DNA from: Amycolatopsis methanolica 239
GTDB lineage: Bacteria > Actinomycetota > Actinomycetes > Mycobacteriales > Pseudonocardiaceae
Assembly: GCF_000739085.1 (NCBI RefSeq)
Contig: NZ_CP009110.1
Coordinates: 5,828,001 to 5,892,000 of the forward strand
DNA length: 64,000 nt
Direction: 5' to 3'
Of the stretch, positions 16,182 to 24,492 are shown in pieces (positions within the stretch are counted from its first letter, which is position 1; each line of letters begins with the position of its first letter). The notes below the pieces were generated by a model. The model was not told the origin of the DNA, made no database searches, and saw only the letters and a list, made by a program, of their open reading frames with translations. A program made the position numbers and the translations under genes.

Positions 16182-17519
16182 GTGGTCGAGCACGGAAAGC
16201 CCCGCAAGGCAGCGGTGGCCGCCTGGGTCGGAAGCGCGCTGGAGTACTACGACTTCTTCATCTACGGCACGGCCGCCGCACTTGTCTTCGGCAAGATCTT
16301 CTTCCCCAGCTCGGACCCGGCGGCAGGCACGCTGCTGGCGCTGGCCACGTTCGGGGTCGGTTACGTCGCCCGCCCGATCGGCGCGTTCATCCTGGGCCAC
16401 GTCGGCGACCGGTTCGGCCGCAAGAAGGTCCTGGTCTTCACCGTGCTGCTGATGGGCGCCTCGACGTTCCTGGTCGGCTGCCTACCGACGTACGAGCAGG
16501 TCGGCGTGCTCGCCCCGGTGCTGCTGGTGGCCCTGCGCCTGCTGCAGGGACTGTCCGCGGCCGGTGAGCAGGCCGGGGCGAACTCGATGTCGCTCGAACA
16601 CGCGCCGGAGAACCGCCGCTCGTACTACACGAGCTGGACCCTGTCCGGCACGCAGGCCGGGCAGATCCTGGCGACCGCGGTGTTCCTGCCGGTCGCCGCG
16701 ATGCCGACCGCCGCGCTGCAGAGCTGGGGCTGGCGGATGCCGTTCTGGGCCAGCGCGCTGGTCGTCGTCGCCGCGTTCGTCATCCGGCGCAAGCTGGACG
16801 AAACGCCGGTCTTCGAGCGTGAGGTGGCCGGCAAGGAGCGGGCGAAGCTGCCGGTCGCAGTGCTGTTCCGGGACCACTGGGCCGACGTCCTGCGGGTCGT
16901 GTTCGCGGCCGTGATCGCCGCGGTCAGCACGATCTTCACCGTCTACGCGCTGTCCTACGCGGTCAACTCCGCCGGCCTGGCGCGCACCCCGATGCTGTGG
17001 GTCGGCGTGCTCGCCAACGTCGTGGCGCTCGGCGCGATCCCGCTGTGGGCGATGCTGGCCGACAAGGTCGGGCGCAAGCCGGTGTTCGTCGGCGGGTCGC
17101 TGGGCTGCGGGGTGCTGATCTTCGCCTACCTGGGCGCGATCGCGTCGGGCAACTACGTGCTCGTGTTCGTCGTGGGCATCCTGATGTTCGGCGTCGTCTA
17201 CAGCGCGACGAACGCGGTGTGGCCGGCGTTCTACGGCGAGATGTTCCCGGCGCGGGTGCGGCTGTCCGGCATGGCGATCGGCACGCAGATCGGGTTCGCG
17301 ATCGCCGGGTTCACGCCGACCATCGCCGCCGCCATCGCCGGTGACAAGAGCGCGAACTGGGTCGGCGTCGCGATCTTCACCGCGGGCCTGTGCCTGGTGA
17401 ACGTGATCGCGGTGCTGACCGGACGGGACAACTACCGGGTCCCGACCGCCGACCTGGGCCGCAAGGACGCCGGCGGCGGACGGGTACCGGTGGCCTCCCC
17501 GGGCGGGGCGACCGCCTAG
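16182..17519 (+). CDS. MHS family MFS transporter (shikimate/aromatic acid proton symporter type)
   Basis: The 445-residue protein has twelve predicted membrane helices and the metabolite:H+ symporter signature. ALEYYDFFIYGTAAAL in helix 1, GHVGDRFGRKKVL in the 2-3 loop, and WGWRMPFWASALVV are typical of ShiA/PcaT/KgtP relatives. The location behind the dehydroshikimate dehydratase and its TetR suggests uptake of shikimate, dehydroshikimate or a related acid. I chose GTG 16182 because AGGAG at 16170-16174 is seven bases upstream; GTG 16176 would be too close. The last 4 bp overlap the end of the convergent SDR gene. Confidence 0.87.
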   Translation: MVEHGKPRKAAVAAWVGSALEYYDFFIYGTAAALVFGKIFFPSSDPAAGTLLALATFGVGYVARPIGAFILGHVGDRFGRKKVLVFTVLLMGASTFLVGCLPTYEQVGVLAPVLLVALRLLQGLSAAGEQAGANSMSLEHAPENRRSYYTSWTLSGTQAGQILATAVFLPVAAMPTAALQSWGWRMPFWASALVVVAAFVIRRKLDETPVFEREVAGKERAKLPVAVLFRDHWADVLRVVFAAVIAAVSTIFTVYALSYAVNSAGLARTPMLWVGVLANVVALGAIPLWAMLADKVGRKPVFVGGSLGCGVLIFAYLGAIASGNYVLVFVVGILMFGVVYSATNAVWPAFYGEMFPARVRLSGMAIGTQIGFAIAGFTPTIAAAIAGDKSANWVGVAIFTAGLCLVNVIAVLTGRDNYRVPTADLGRKDAGGGRVPVASPGGATA

Positions 17520-18343
17520 CGGTTGCGGGCGGCGTCGGCGGAGCGGCTCGGGAAGCCTGCGCGGTGCGGGCCGCCGCCGTCGACCGGCAGGACCGCGCCC
17601 GACACCCAGCGGGCGCGGTCACTGGCCAGGAACAACGCCGCGTAGGCGATGTCCCACCCGGTGCCTTCCGTCTGCAGCGCCACGCCCTTCGCCCGCACCT
17701 CGCGCATCTCTTGGGGCAGGTCGCGCGCCGCCATCGAGGACCAGATCGCCCCGACCCGCACGCAGTTGACCCGGATCCCCCGCGGTCCGAGCGTCGAGGC
17801 GGCGCCCTGCGTGAAGTGCTCCACCCCGGCCTTGCCGATGCCGTACACCGTGCCGGGCCCGGCCGCGGTGACCGCCGCGGACGAGATGTTGACGACCGCC
17901 CCGCCGCCGGTCATCGCTTCCGCCGCGTGCCGCGTCATCATCCACGTGGTCTTGAGGTTGAGCGCGATCAGCTCGTCCCAGCGTTCCGGCGTGACGTCGA
18001 AGACCCCGGCGCGATCACCGGACGCGGCGCTGTTGACCAGCGTGTCCACGCCGCCGAACTCCTCGGCGGTGGCGGCGACGGCGTGCTCGCAGTCCTCGTC
18101 CCGGGTCAGGTCGGCCTGGATGAAGATCGCCTCGCCGCCGTCGGCCTCGATGTCGGCCACCGTCCGCTTGCCCGCGGCCGGGTCGCGGTCCAGCACCGCG
18201 ACGCGGGCGCCCTGCGCGGCGAACAGGCGGCTCACCGCGTAGCCGACGCCGCCCGCCGAACCGGACAGCCCGCCGCCGCTGACGATCACGCGGCGGCTGG
18301 CCATCCACAGTGGACCGGCCGAGGCCAGTGGGTCACCGGTCAT
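17516..18343 (-). CDS. SDR family NAD(P)-dependent oxidoreductase
   Basis: This is a 275-residue classical short-chain dehydrogenase. The cofactor motif is written VSGGGLSGSAGGVGYAVSRLF, with a 2-3 residue insertion compared with TGxxxGIG. NSAA takes the place of NNAG, and the catalytic Ser and YxxxK are visible in ISSAAVTAAGPGTVYGIGKAG. It is the last gene of the four-gene UGSC operon. Its ATG lies 11 bp inside the end of the preceding small gene, so it is co-translated. The substrate is unknown. Confidence 0.85.
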   Translation of the reverse strand: MTGDPLASAGPLWMASRRVIVSGGGLSGSAGGVGYAVSRLFAAQGARVAVLDRDPAAGKRTVADIEADGGEAIFIQADLTRDEDCEHAVAATAEEFGGVDTLVNSAASGDRAGVFDVTPERWDELIALNLKTTWMMTRHAAEAMTGGGAVVNISSAAVTAAGPGTVYGIGKAGVEHFTQGAASTLGPRGIRVNCVRVGAIWSSMAARDLPQEMREVRAKGVALQTEGTGWDIAYAALFLASDRARWVSGAVLPVDGGGPHRAGFPSRSADAARNR

Positions 18344-18569
18344 CGTCGTCTCCCGGGTACGTCAGGTCGATCACCTGCTCGGGCACGCCGAGCGACTGAT
18401 GCAGGATGCCGCGCATGATCGGCTCCGGCGCCAGGCAGTCCGCGCAGGCGGCCGGATCGGCCACCGAAATCCGCACCGCCACCCGGCCGCCCTCCTCGGC
18501 GACGTCGAGCGCGTAGCCATCCGCGGCGAGCGTCGTGCGCATCGCCGCCAGGCCGGTCTGGTCGATCAT
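18333..18569 (-). CDS. Small CxxC protein resembling the NifU C-terminal domain
   Basis: The 78-residue product contains ADPAACADCLAPEPIMRGIL (cysteines 42 and 45) followed by SLGVPEQVIDLTYP. This CxxC-helix layout resembles the Fe-S scaffold part of NifU-like proteins and may bind a metal or act as a thiol relay. GGAGGGAA precedes ATG 18569, and the start overlaps the upstream gene by four bases (ATGA). It accompanies the UGSC gene and its partner, so it probably serves the same redox chemistry. The NifU comparison is by eye. Confidence 0.7.
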   Translation of the reverse strand: MIDQTGLAAMRTTLAADGYALDVAEEGGRVAVRISVADPAACADCLAPEPIMRGILHQSLGVPEQVIDLTYPGDDDDR

Positions 18570-19606
18570 GCCGTTCCCTCCACCGCCACCGCCTTGCCGG
18601 ACCATTCGCCGAACACCCGCACCACCATCGACATCGCCGCGTTGCGGGAACCCGCCACGACCACCGGGACGTGCCGCGGCGAAGGCAGGAACCGCTGGAA
18701 CTCGTCGTCGCCGTCGGTGGACCCGGACGCGCCCCGTACCTGCTTCTCACCCGCGCTCTTGCCGGCACGCCGCAGATCCCGGCCGGCGCGGCCGACGTGT
18801 TCGATCATCCACGCCTGCACGTCCTGTTTGGACATCCCGTTCTTGGCGAGCAGTTGGGCGTGTTCCGGCCCGAGCACCAGCCCGTAGGAGGCCTCGCGGA
18901 AGATCAGCGCGCCGGTGCGGGACATCGTGTCGGCCAGGTCCCACAGCACCTGCTCGTGGTCCTGCGTGTGCCGGTTGTCGACGTACTCGACCGTGCGCAG
19001 CAGCATCGCCGTGACCGCGCTGCCCCCGTCCGCGAGCCCCGCCGACACCGACAGCGGCTCCCACGGGCTTTCCTCTTCGTTCTCGCCGAAGCAGATCTGC
19101 CACCGGCCGGGTAGCCCCTGGGTCGCCTGTTCGAGGACGTGCGGGTGGATGCCGAAGGCGTTGCGCACCATCAGTCCGATCGCGCGCGGCACTGTCGCGT
19201 TCGGACGGAAACCGGGCCCGAACACGCCGCCGGTGCTGTTGAAGCCGAGCTCCTGGCGCACCGGCCCGTTGACGACGAGCATCGGCGACGGGCCGCTGGT
19301 GCTCTGCCAGCCACCGCCGCGGGCCGCGCGGTCCAGCATCAGCGCGTCCCACGCGGCCAGCACGACCGGGAAGTACTCGGGACGGCACCCGGCCATCGCC
19401 GCGCTGATCGCGGCCTGCTCGACGGTGCACTCGCGGTCCAGCTGCTCGACGCGGCCGATCACCTCGTCCGGGGCACGCGCGGTCCGCGCGAGGAACTGGT
19501 CGACCAGCGGGCGCGACGCGGGCACCACCGGCAGCCCGTCGGTCCAGCCCTGCTCGTAGCAGTGCTCGATCGCCTCCTGGGCGACGACGGGATCGGGTGC
19601 GGTCAC
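18566..19606 (-). CDS. Conserved UGSC-partner protein of unknown function
   Basis: I recognise a conserved family rather than a function. The 346-residue product opens with CYEQGWTDGLPVVPASRPLV and has CTVEQAAISAAMAGCRPEYF, PMLVVNGPVRQELGFNSTGG and a central FGENEEESPWEPL. Proteins with this GWTDGLPVxPP start are often encoded beside UGSC-motif proteins, as here. There is no signal peptide or membrane helix, so it is cytosolic. Its GTG start overlaps the UGSC stop by four bases and its own end overlaps the CxxC gene by four, which implies tight stoichiometry or a complex. Confidence 0.75.
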   Translation of the reverse strand: MTAPDPVVAQEAIEHCYEQGWTDGLPVVPASRPLVDQFLARTARAPDEVIGRVEQLDRECTVEQAAISAAMAGCRPEYFPVVLAAWDALMLDRAARGGGWQSTSGPSPMLVVNGPVRQELGFNSTGGVFGPGFRPNATVPRAIGLMVRNAFGIHPHVLEQATQGLPGRWQICFGENEEESPWEPLSVSAGLADGGSAVTAMLLRTVEYVDNRHTQDHEQVLWDLADTMSRTGALIFREASYGLVLGPEHAQLLAKNGMSKQDVQAWMIEHVGRAGRDLRRAGKSAGEKQVRGASGSTDGDDEFQRFLPSPRHVPVVVAGSRNAAMSMVVRVFGEWSGKAVAVEGTA

Positions 19607-20145
19607 GACGCCACCGAGGTCAGGATCGCGACGACGTCGTCGAGCGCCTCCTCGGCGCGCTTGCGGACCTCGTCCGGCCCGAGCACCGCCACCGGGTGCG
19701 GCGTGACGACGTAGTGGTAGCCGGTCGCGTCACGCATCCCGGCCATCGCGTCAGCGGTCACGATGAACGCGTCGCTGCAGATGACCGCCGCCGGGATGCC
19801 GTGGCGCTCGAACGCGATCCCGTCCGCGACCGCCGAGGCGCTGCACGAGCCGCAGTCGCCGACGCCGGTGATCACCGCGTCGCAGGTCCGGGCCAGCTCC
19901 GCCAGCTGCTCCTCGGGGATCGGCATGGCGAACGCGGTCTTGGTGCGGGCGACCACCCCGGCCGCGCCGTGCCGCTCGACGAGCAGCCTGCCCAGTTCGG
20001 CGAGGAACGGCGCCGCGTTCTTCTTGGTGTTCTCCAGCAGCCCGATCGTCGCGCCGGCCAGCTTGAGCCGGTTCGGCGTGAGCACCGCGGCGCCCTGCGC
20101 GACGGCGCGCCGCCCGCCCGTCGGATCGAGTATGGCCTCAACCAT
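19603..20145 (-). CDS. UGSC family protein, cysteine form
   Basis: The 180-residue product carries GVGDCGSCSASAVADGI. Cysteines 98 and 101 form the CGSC version of the UGSC motif, in which homologues may carry selenocysteine at the first position. The rest fits the family (TPNRLKLAGATIGLLENTKK near the start, HGIPAAVICSDAF after the motif). The motif suggests a thiol/selenol redox or group-transfer centre, but the reaction is not established. AAGGAG lies eight bases before ATG 20145. It is the first gene of a four-gene overlapping operon and is divergent from an MFS transporter, which suggests the pathway handles an imported compound. Confidence 0.8.
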   Translation of the reverse strand: MVEAILDPTGGRRAVAQGAAVLTPNRLKLAGATIGLLENTKKNAAPFLAELGRLLVERHGAAGVVARTKTAFAMPIPEEQLAELARTCDAVITGVGDCGSCSASAVADGIAFERHGIPAAVICSDAFIVTADAMAGMRDATGYHYVVTPHPVAVLGPDEVRKRAEEALDDVVAILTSVAS

Positions 20146-20248
20146 CGGTTCGACTCCTTGTCTTCCGTGGGGCGGTGACCCCGCTTGCCGGTTCCGCGGC
20201 CGTGATCGGTAATGGCCTGACGCGTCACCGGAAGAAGGGACCTCCGCC

Positions 20249-21637
20249 TTGCCAGCCGATCTCCGCGGCAGCGCCGTGATCAACGCCCGCATCGACCGCC
20301 TCCCCGGCTGGGGACTGCCGAAGGCCGCGTTCGCGATCCTCGGCATCGCGTACTTCGTCGACATCTATGACGTGTCGATCGTCGGCTACTCGCTGCCCGT
20401 GCTGAAAGAGCACTTCCACCTGACGGCAACCCAGGTGACGGTCATGCTGACCGGCAATCTCGTGGCGACCGCGCTCGGCGCGATCCTGTTCGGGTTCCTG
20501 GGCGACATCCTGGGCAGGCAACGGTCGTTCTTCCTCGGCCTCGGTGCCTTGACGGTGACCGCGCTGCTGACGGCGGTCGCCTGGGACACCCCGTCGCTGC
20601 TGGTGTTCCGCGTGTTGTCCGGGTTCGCCACCGGCGGTGGGATCGCCGTGGTGACCGCGCTGGTGCAGGAGTTCTCCCCGGCCGAGCGGCGTGGGAAGTA
20701 CCTCGCCTACAACGTTTTCTGGTCCGGGGTCGCCGCGGTGGCCGCCGCGTTCCTGTCGACGGCGCTGGTGCCGGTGGAGAACGTCGGGTGGCGGATCCTG
20801 TTCGGCGTCGGGGCGGTCGCGCTGGTGCTGATGTTCTTCACCCGGGAGCCGATCATCCCGGAGTCGCCGCGCTGGCTGGCCACCCGCGGACGGCTGGACG
20901 AGGCCGACCGCATCACGACCGCACTGGAGCGCCGGATGACGGCGGCCGGGCACGCGCTGCCCGCGGTCCCGGACGTGCCGCCGGACACCGCGAGCGAGAG
21001 GTTCCCGCTGCGCCTGCTGTTCCGCCCGCCCTACCTGCAGCGGCTGCTGGTGGTGATCGGGTTCTGGTTCGGGGTGCAGTGGTCGGTGCGCGCGACGATC
21101 ACGTTCCAGCCGACGATCCTCACCGAGTTCGGGCTGTCCCTGTCGAGCGGGACGATGCTGCTGGCGATCGGGACGCTGGCCGGGGTCGCGACCTACTGCG
21201 TCATGCCGTTCGTGATCGACCGGGTGGAGCGCAAGAAGCTGATCGTGCTGGGCCTGGCGCTGGCGACGCTGAGCCCGCTGCTGGTCACGGTCACCTCCGG
21301 CCACCCGGCCGCTGTCGTGCTCGGGTCGGTGCTGACGCAGGTCGCGGGGCCGATCCTGTTCGTGCCCGGCTTCTCCTACGCGGCGGAGGTGTTCCCCACG
21401 CACGCCCGCGCGAGCGGTGGTTCGCTGGCCGGCGGGCTGGGCCAGACCGGCGGCGTGCTGCAGTCGGTGGTGCTGGTGGCGGTCGCCGCGGCGGGCCCGC
21501 ACGTGTCGATGCTGGTGCTCGCCGCCGGGTACGTGTTCGCCGCACTGATCATCTTCTACCTGGCCATCCCGACGACGGGCCGTTCCCTGACGGCGATCAG
21601 CGGCGGGCGGGACTCGGCGGAGCAGGTGCGGGCATGA
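20249..21637 (+). CDS. MFS transporter (sugar-porter / aromatic-acid type)
   Basis: The 462-residue protein has twelve predicted helices. AYFVDIYDVSIVGYSLPVL in helix 1, GFLGDILGRQRSF after helix 2, and PESPRWLATRGRLDEA in the central loop are typical of the sugar porter and AAHS groups. It starts at TTG 20249 with AAGGGA upstream. It is divergent from the UGSC operon across a 103-bp gap, so it probably imports that operon's substrate. No obvious palindrome was found in the gap, and no regulator gene is adjacent. Confidence 0.85.
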   Translation: MPADLRGSAVINARIDRLPGWGLPKAAFAILGIAYFVDIYDVSIVGYSLPVLKEHFHLTATQVTVMLTGNLVATALGAILFGFLGDILGRQRSFFLGLGALTVTALLTAVAWDTPSLLVFRVLSGFATGGGIAVVTALVQEFSPAERRGKYLAYNVFWSGVAAVAAAFLSTALVPVENVGWRILFGVGAVALVLMFFTREPIIPESPRWLATRGRLDEADRITTALERRMTAAGHALPAVPDVPPDTASERFPLRLLFRPPYLQRLLVVIGFWFGVQWSVRATITFQPTILTEFGLSLSSGTMLLAIGTLAGVATYCVMPFVIDRVERKKLIVLGLALATLSPLLVTVTSGHPAAVVLGSVLTQVAGPILFVPGFSYAAEVFPTHARASGGSLAGGLGQTGGVLQSVVLVAVAAAGPHVSMLVLAAGYVFAALIIFYLAIPTTGRSLTAISGGRDSAEQVRA

Positions 21638-21644
21638 TCGGGGC

Positions 21645-22090
21645 GTGCGCCTGGAGACCGACCGGCTGATCCTGCGACCCCTCACGCCCGCCGACGCGGA
21701 CCTCGTGGCGGACCTGGACGGCGACCCCGAGGTGATGCGTTACCTGGGTGAGGCCGCCGCCAGCGACGTGGCCGGGCGGGAGGGGTACTTCGCCGCGGTC
21801 GAGAAGGCGGGCGGCGAGTTCACCGGCTGGTTCGAGTTCCGCCCGCGCGGCGGCGGCGAGGTGGAACTCGGCTACCGGCTGCGGCGGCGGTCGAGGGCGG
21901 GGTCGAGCGGGTCGTGGCGTTCACCATGGCCGTGAACACCGGGTCGCGGCGAGTGATGGAGAAGTCCGGCTTGCGGTACGTGCGAACGTTCCACGAAGAC
22001 TGGCCGGACCCGCTTCCGGGGGCCGAACACGGTGACGTCGAGTACGCTCTGGCCAAGGACGATTGGATACGACAGCACGGACTGCCATGA
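21645..22090 (+). pseudogene. GNAT acetyltransferase remnant with internal deletion
   Basis: The N-terminal half (VRLETDRLILRPLTPADADL, ending VELGYRLRR) and the C-terminal half in another frame (VERVVAFTMAVNTGSRRVME, ending at 22090) belong to one RimJ/RimL-type N-acetyltransferase. Between them the acetyl-CoA loop (normally Q/RxxGxG/A with its helix) is missing, and the frame moves by -1 at about 21885. This is more than a one-base error: roughly 25 codons of motif A appear to be deleted, so the protein cannot bind acetyl-CoA normally. It is probably a true pseudogene. Confidence 0.75.
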
Positions 22091-22479
22091 CGACCGATCG
22101 CAATGTTCTGGGCGGCGAACTCGAGCCCTGCGGCACCGATCCGATGACGGGTTTCTACCGGGACGGGTGCTGCACCACCGGTGACGACGACCTCGGCAGT
22201 CACACGGTGTGCACCGTGGTGACCAAGGAGTTCCTGGAGTACCAGCGCGGGGTCGGCAACGACCTGTCCACGCCGCGCCCGGAGTACGGCTTCCCCGGGT
22301 TGCAGCCCGGTGACCGCTGGTGCGTGGTGGCCGCGCGGTGGCTGCAGGCGTTCGAGGCGGGGGTGGCCGCGCCGGTGGTGCTGGCGTCGACGCACGAGCG
22401 GGCGCTGGACGTCGTGCCGTTGGAGGCGCTGCAGCGGCACGCGGTGGACGTGCCGGCGGACCCTAGTTCGCTGACCTGA
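22087..22479 (+). CDS. DUF2237 family protein
   Basis: The 130-residue product matches DUF2237: NVLGGELEPCGTDPMTGFYRD, then GCCTTGDDDLGSHTVCTVVT, and later GDRWCVVAARWLQAF. Several conserved cysteines (CG, CC, C) are kept. Family members are short soluble proteins without known function. ATG 22087 overlaps the stop of the GNAT remnant (ATGA), so it was once co-translated with it. The last 17 bp overlap the convergent membrane-protein gene. Confidence 0.85.
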   Translation: MTTDRNVLGGELEPCGTDPMTGFYRDGCCTTGDDDLGSHTVCTVVTKEFLEYQRGVGNDLSTPRPEYGFPGLQPGDRWCVVAARWLQAFEAGVAAPVVLASTHERALDVVPLEALQRHAVDVPADPSSLT

Positions 22480-23035
22480 CGGAACGCCGCACGAGCACAG
22501 CGGTCAGGGCGATCGACCCGAGCACGGCGGGCACCTCCAGCAGGAGGGAGTGCCGGTCGGCGAAGTCCGGCTCGATGAGGTCGCTGGTCAGGATCAGCAC
22601 CGCGGTCCCGACGGGCACGCGGTCGCCCGGGTCGGTGCGGATGGTCAGGGTGCCGCTGCCGCAGGCGAGGGTGTGCACGAAGCCGTAGTGGTGGTAGCGG
22701 GCGCCGGTCTCGATCATGACGCGGTCGGTGACCGTGCACGTTTCGGCCTGGCCGAAGGCGCGGAGCGCGAGCCCGCGGCCGGCGACGGTCAGTGCGGCGA
22801 AGAGGAGTGCCGCGCTGATCAGGCCGGCGACGAGGGCCCACCACCGGCCGTTCGCGCGGCGGGCGGTGCCAAGGGCGAAGGCCGCGCCGCCGGCGAGTGC
22901 GAGCGCGATCGCGGCGAGGGTGCTGTGTGGTGGGAGGACGAAGAGGGCGGCCCCAAGGACGATCGCGGCGAGCCCGGCGGGCGCGACGTGGCGGCCGGTG
23001 CGGATGCCCAGCCTGTCCGTGATGTCGAGGACCAT
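22463..23035 (-). CDS. Hypothetical four-helix membrane protein
   Basis: The 190-residue product has hydrophobic helices near residues 19-36, 39-56, 65-84 and 165-182. Between the third and fourth lies a loop of about 75 residues with two cysteines (ETCTVTDRV and HTLACGSG) that could form a disulfide if extracytoplasmic. I do not recognise the family. It is convergent with the DUF2237 gene and divergent from the DnaJ-NERD gene. ATG 23035 is the first plausible start. Confidence 0.65.
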   Translation of the reverse strand: MVLDITDRLGIRTGRHVAPAGLAAIVLGAALFVLPPHSTLAAIALALAGGAAFALGTARRANGRWWALVAGLISAALLFAALTVAGRGLALRAFGQAETCTVTDRVMIETGARYHHYGFVHTLACGSGTLTIRTDPGDRVPVGTAVLILTSDLIEPDFADRHSLLLEVPAVLGSIALTAVLVRRSVRSAN

Positions 23036-23089
23036 CGGCTGACTCTAGCCACATGTGGCGCGAAAACGGAGACCACATAAAGTGACCGC

Positions 23090-24145
23090 GTGCGTGGCGA
23101 GGGCTACTACGACCTGCTCGGGGTGGACCGGCGTGCCTCGACGTCGGAGATCAAGTCCGCGTACCGGCAGCGGGCGCGCACCGCGCACCCGGACGCCGGT
23201 GGTTCGCCCGACGAGTTCCAGGCGTTGCGGCAGGCCTACGAGGTGCTGGTCGATCCGTTGCAGCGCGCGGCCTATGACCGGGCACTGGACCGCGCGGCCG
23301 CGACCGCGTCGCCGGTGCGTGCGCGGCGGCCGGGGCGGAAGCTGGGTGAGGACCCGAGTTTCACGGCCGAGTTGCCGGTGCTTGACCCGGATGCGCTGGA
23401 GTGGTGGGACGCGGCCCGGGAGAAGGCGCGGACCGCGGACCGGGCCGCGCCTGGGCACGCTCCGGCGGCTTTGTTGCTGGCGTGGTTGCTGCTGGTGGTG
23501 CTGCCGATCATGGCGGGCGCGCTGGCTGTCGCGGTGTGGCTGGTGCTGGCGTCGGCGGTGGCGATCTGGCTGGTGCGGCAGCACCGGGAGATGGCGCGGG
23601 CCGAGCGCGCGGTGGATGACGAGTTCGGTGGCACGGTCGTGTTCGGCGCGCCCGGTGCGGAGCCGGACCAGTGGGGCGAGCGGTTGACGGCGGAGCTGCT
23701 GGAGCGGTACCTGACCCGGTTGCCGGGGGCGCGGATCTTCCACGGGCTGGCTTGGCCGGGTTCGGTGTTCGCCGACATCGATCACGCTGTGCTGGCGGGG
23801 CGGCGGCTGGTGTTGATCGAGTCGAAGACGTGGTTGCCCGGGCACTACGCGGCTGACGAGTACGGCGATCTGTGGCGGGACAACCGTCGTTTCCGCGGCG
23901 GGGCGACGCAGCTGCCAGAGGCCCTCGACGCGTTCCGCACGTTGTTGCCGGGCGCGGAGATCCGGGGCGCGTTGATCGTGTACCCGAGCCGGACGGGCGA
24001 GATCACCACCGACGAGGACTTCGACGTGCCCGCGCCGCCGATGACGCCGGACCAGTTCGTGCAGGTGATCGGCGACTGGCTGGCCGCCGAGCCGGCGCGC
24101 GTGGACGTGCGGCTGCTGCGCAAGGTGCGCGCACAGGTCGTCTAG
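23090..24145 (+). CDS. Membrane protein with DnaJ domain and NERD nuclease-like domain
   Basis: The 351-residue protein combines three parts. A J domain spans residues 5-66 with HPD at 33-35 (GYYDLLGVDRRAS...). Two membrane helices lie near 124-163. A C-terminal NERD-like domain covers about 190-345, where ADIDHAVLAGRRLVLIESKTW supplies the D...ExK arrangement (D229/D231, E244, K246) of PD-(D/E)xK nucleases. J domains stimulate Hsp70 ATPase, and NERD domains are predicted nucleases. The join suggests a membrane-anchored, DnaK-assisted DNA-processing or defence role, which is inference. GTG 23090 is the start. It ends with a 4-bp convergent overlap with the GntR gene. Confidence 0.82.
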   Translation: MRGEGYYDLLGVDRRASTSEIKSAYRQRARTAHPDAGGSPDEFQALRQAYEVLVDPLQRAAYDRALDRAAATASPVRARRPGRKLGEDPSFTAELPVLDPDALEWWDAAREKARTADRAAPGHAPAALLLAWLLLVVLPIMAGALAVAVWLVLASAVAIWLVRQHREMARAERAVDDEFGGTVVFGAPGAEPDQWGERLTAELLERYLTRLPGARIFHGLAWPGSVFADIDHAVLAGRRLVLIESKTWLPGHYAADEYGDLWRDNRRFRGGATQLPEALDAFRTLLPGAEIRGALIVYPSRTGEITTDEDFDVPAPPMTPDQFVQVIGDWLAAEPARVDVRLLRKVRAQVV

Positions 24146-24426
24146 GCCACGAGGTACGGCTCGAAGCAGTAGACGGCCGTGCGGTTGGGCCGCTCCGCGA
24201 CGAACGTCCCCTTGGACGGGATCGTGCGCACGAGCCCACGATCGCGCAGGACTTTCGTCGCGTGGCGGCAGGTACCGAGCGAGACACCGTACTGCCGGGC
24301 CAGTGTCTGTTCGGCCGGAAGCGGCGTGTTGACCGCGAGCTCCCCCGTCTCGATGCGACGGGCCAGGTCGTCGGCGACGAGGTTGTAGAGGTAGGCGGGG
24401 CCAGTGGCGGGAAGTTCTCTATTCAC
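24142..24426 (-). CDS. GntR family HTH-only regulator
   Basis: The roughly 94-residue product is a single GntR winged helix: LVADDLARRIETGELAVNTP, then LPAEQTLARQYGVSLGTCRHAT and the wing LVRTIPSKGTFVAERP. There is no effector domain, as in small plasmid-type or YtrA-like regulators. The start is uncertain. GTG 24426 has GGAGG almost touching it, and TTG 24453 is in frame upstream. It is divergent from the XRE gene at 24493, so the pair may regulate each other. Confidence 0.75.
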   Translation of the reverse strand: MNRELPATGPAYLYNLVADDLARRIETGELAVNTPLPAEQTLARQYGVSLGTCRHATKVLRDRGLVRTIPSKGTFVAERPNRTAVYCFEPYLVA

Positions 24427-24492
24427 CCCTCCACGGTAGCATAGAAAAGACAAAAAGTCGGCTCATCGGGACCGTTGGTAGGCTGCGTCGCT

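Noticed and set aside
19603..20145. Selenoprotein version of the UGSC gene
   Set aside because: The motif is encoded with ordinary cysteine codons (CGSC). There is no in-frame TGA and no SECIS-like hairpin is needed.
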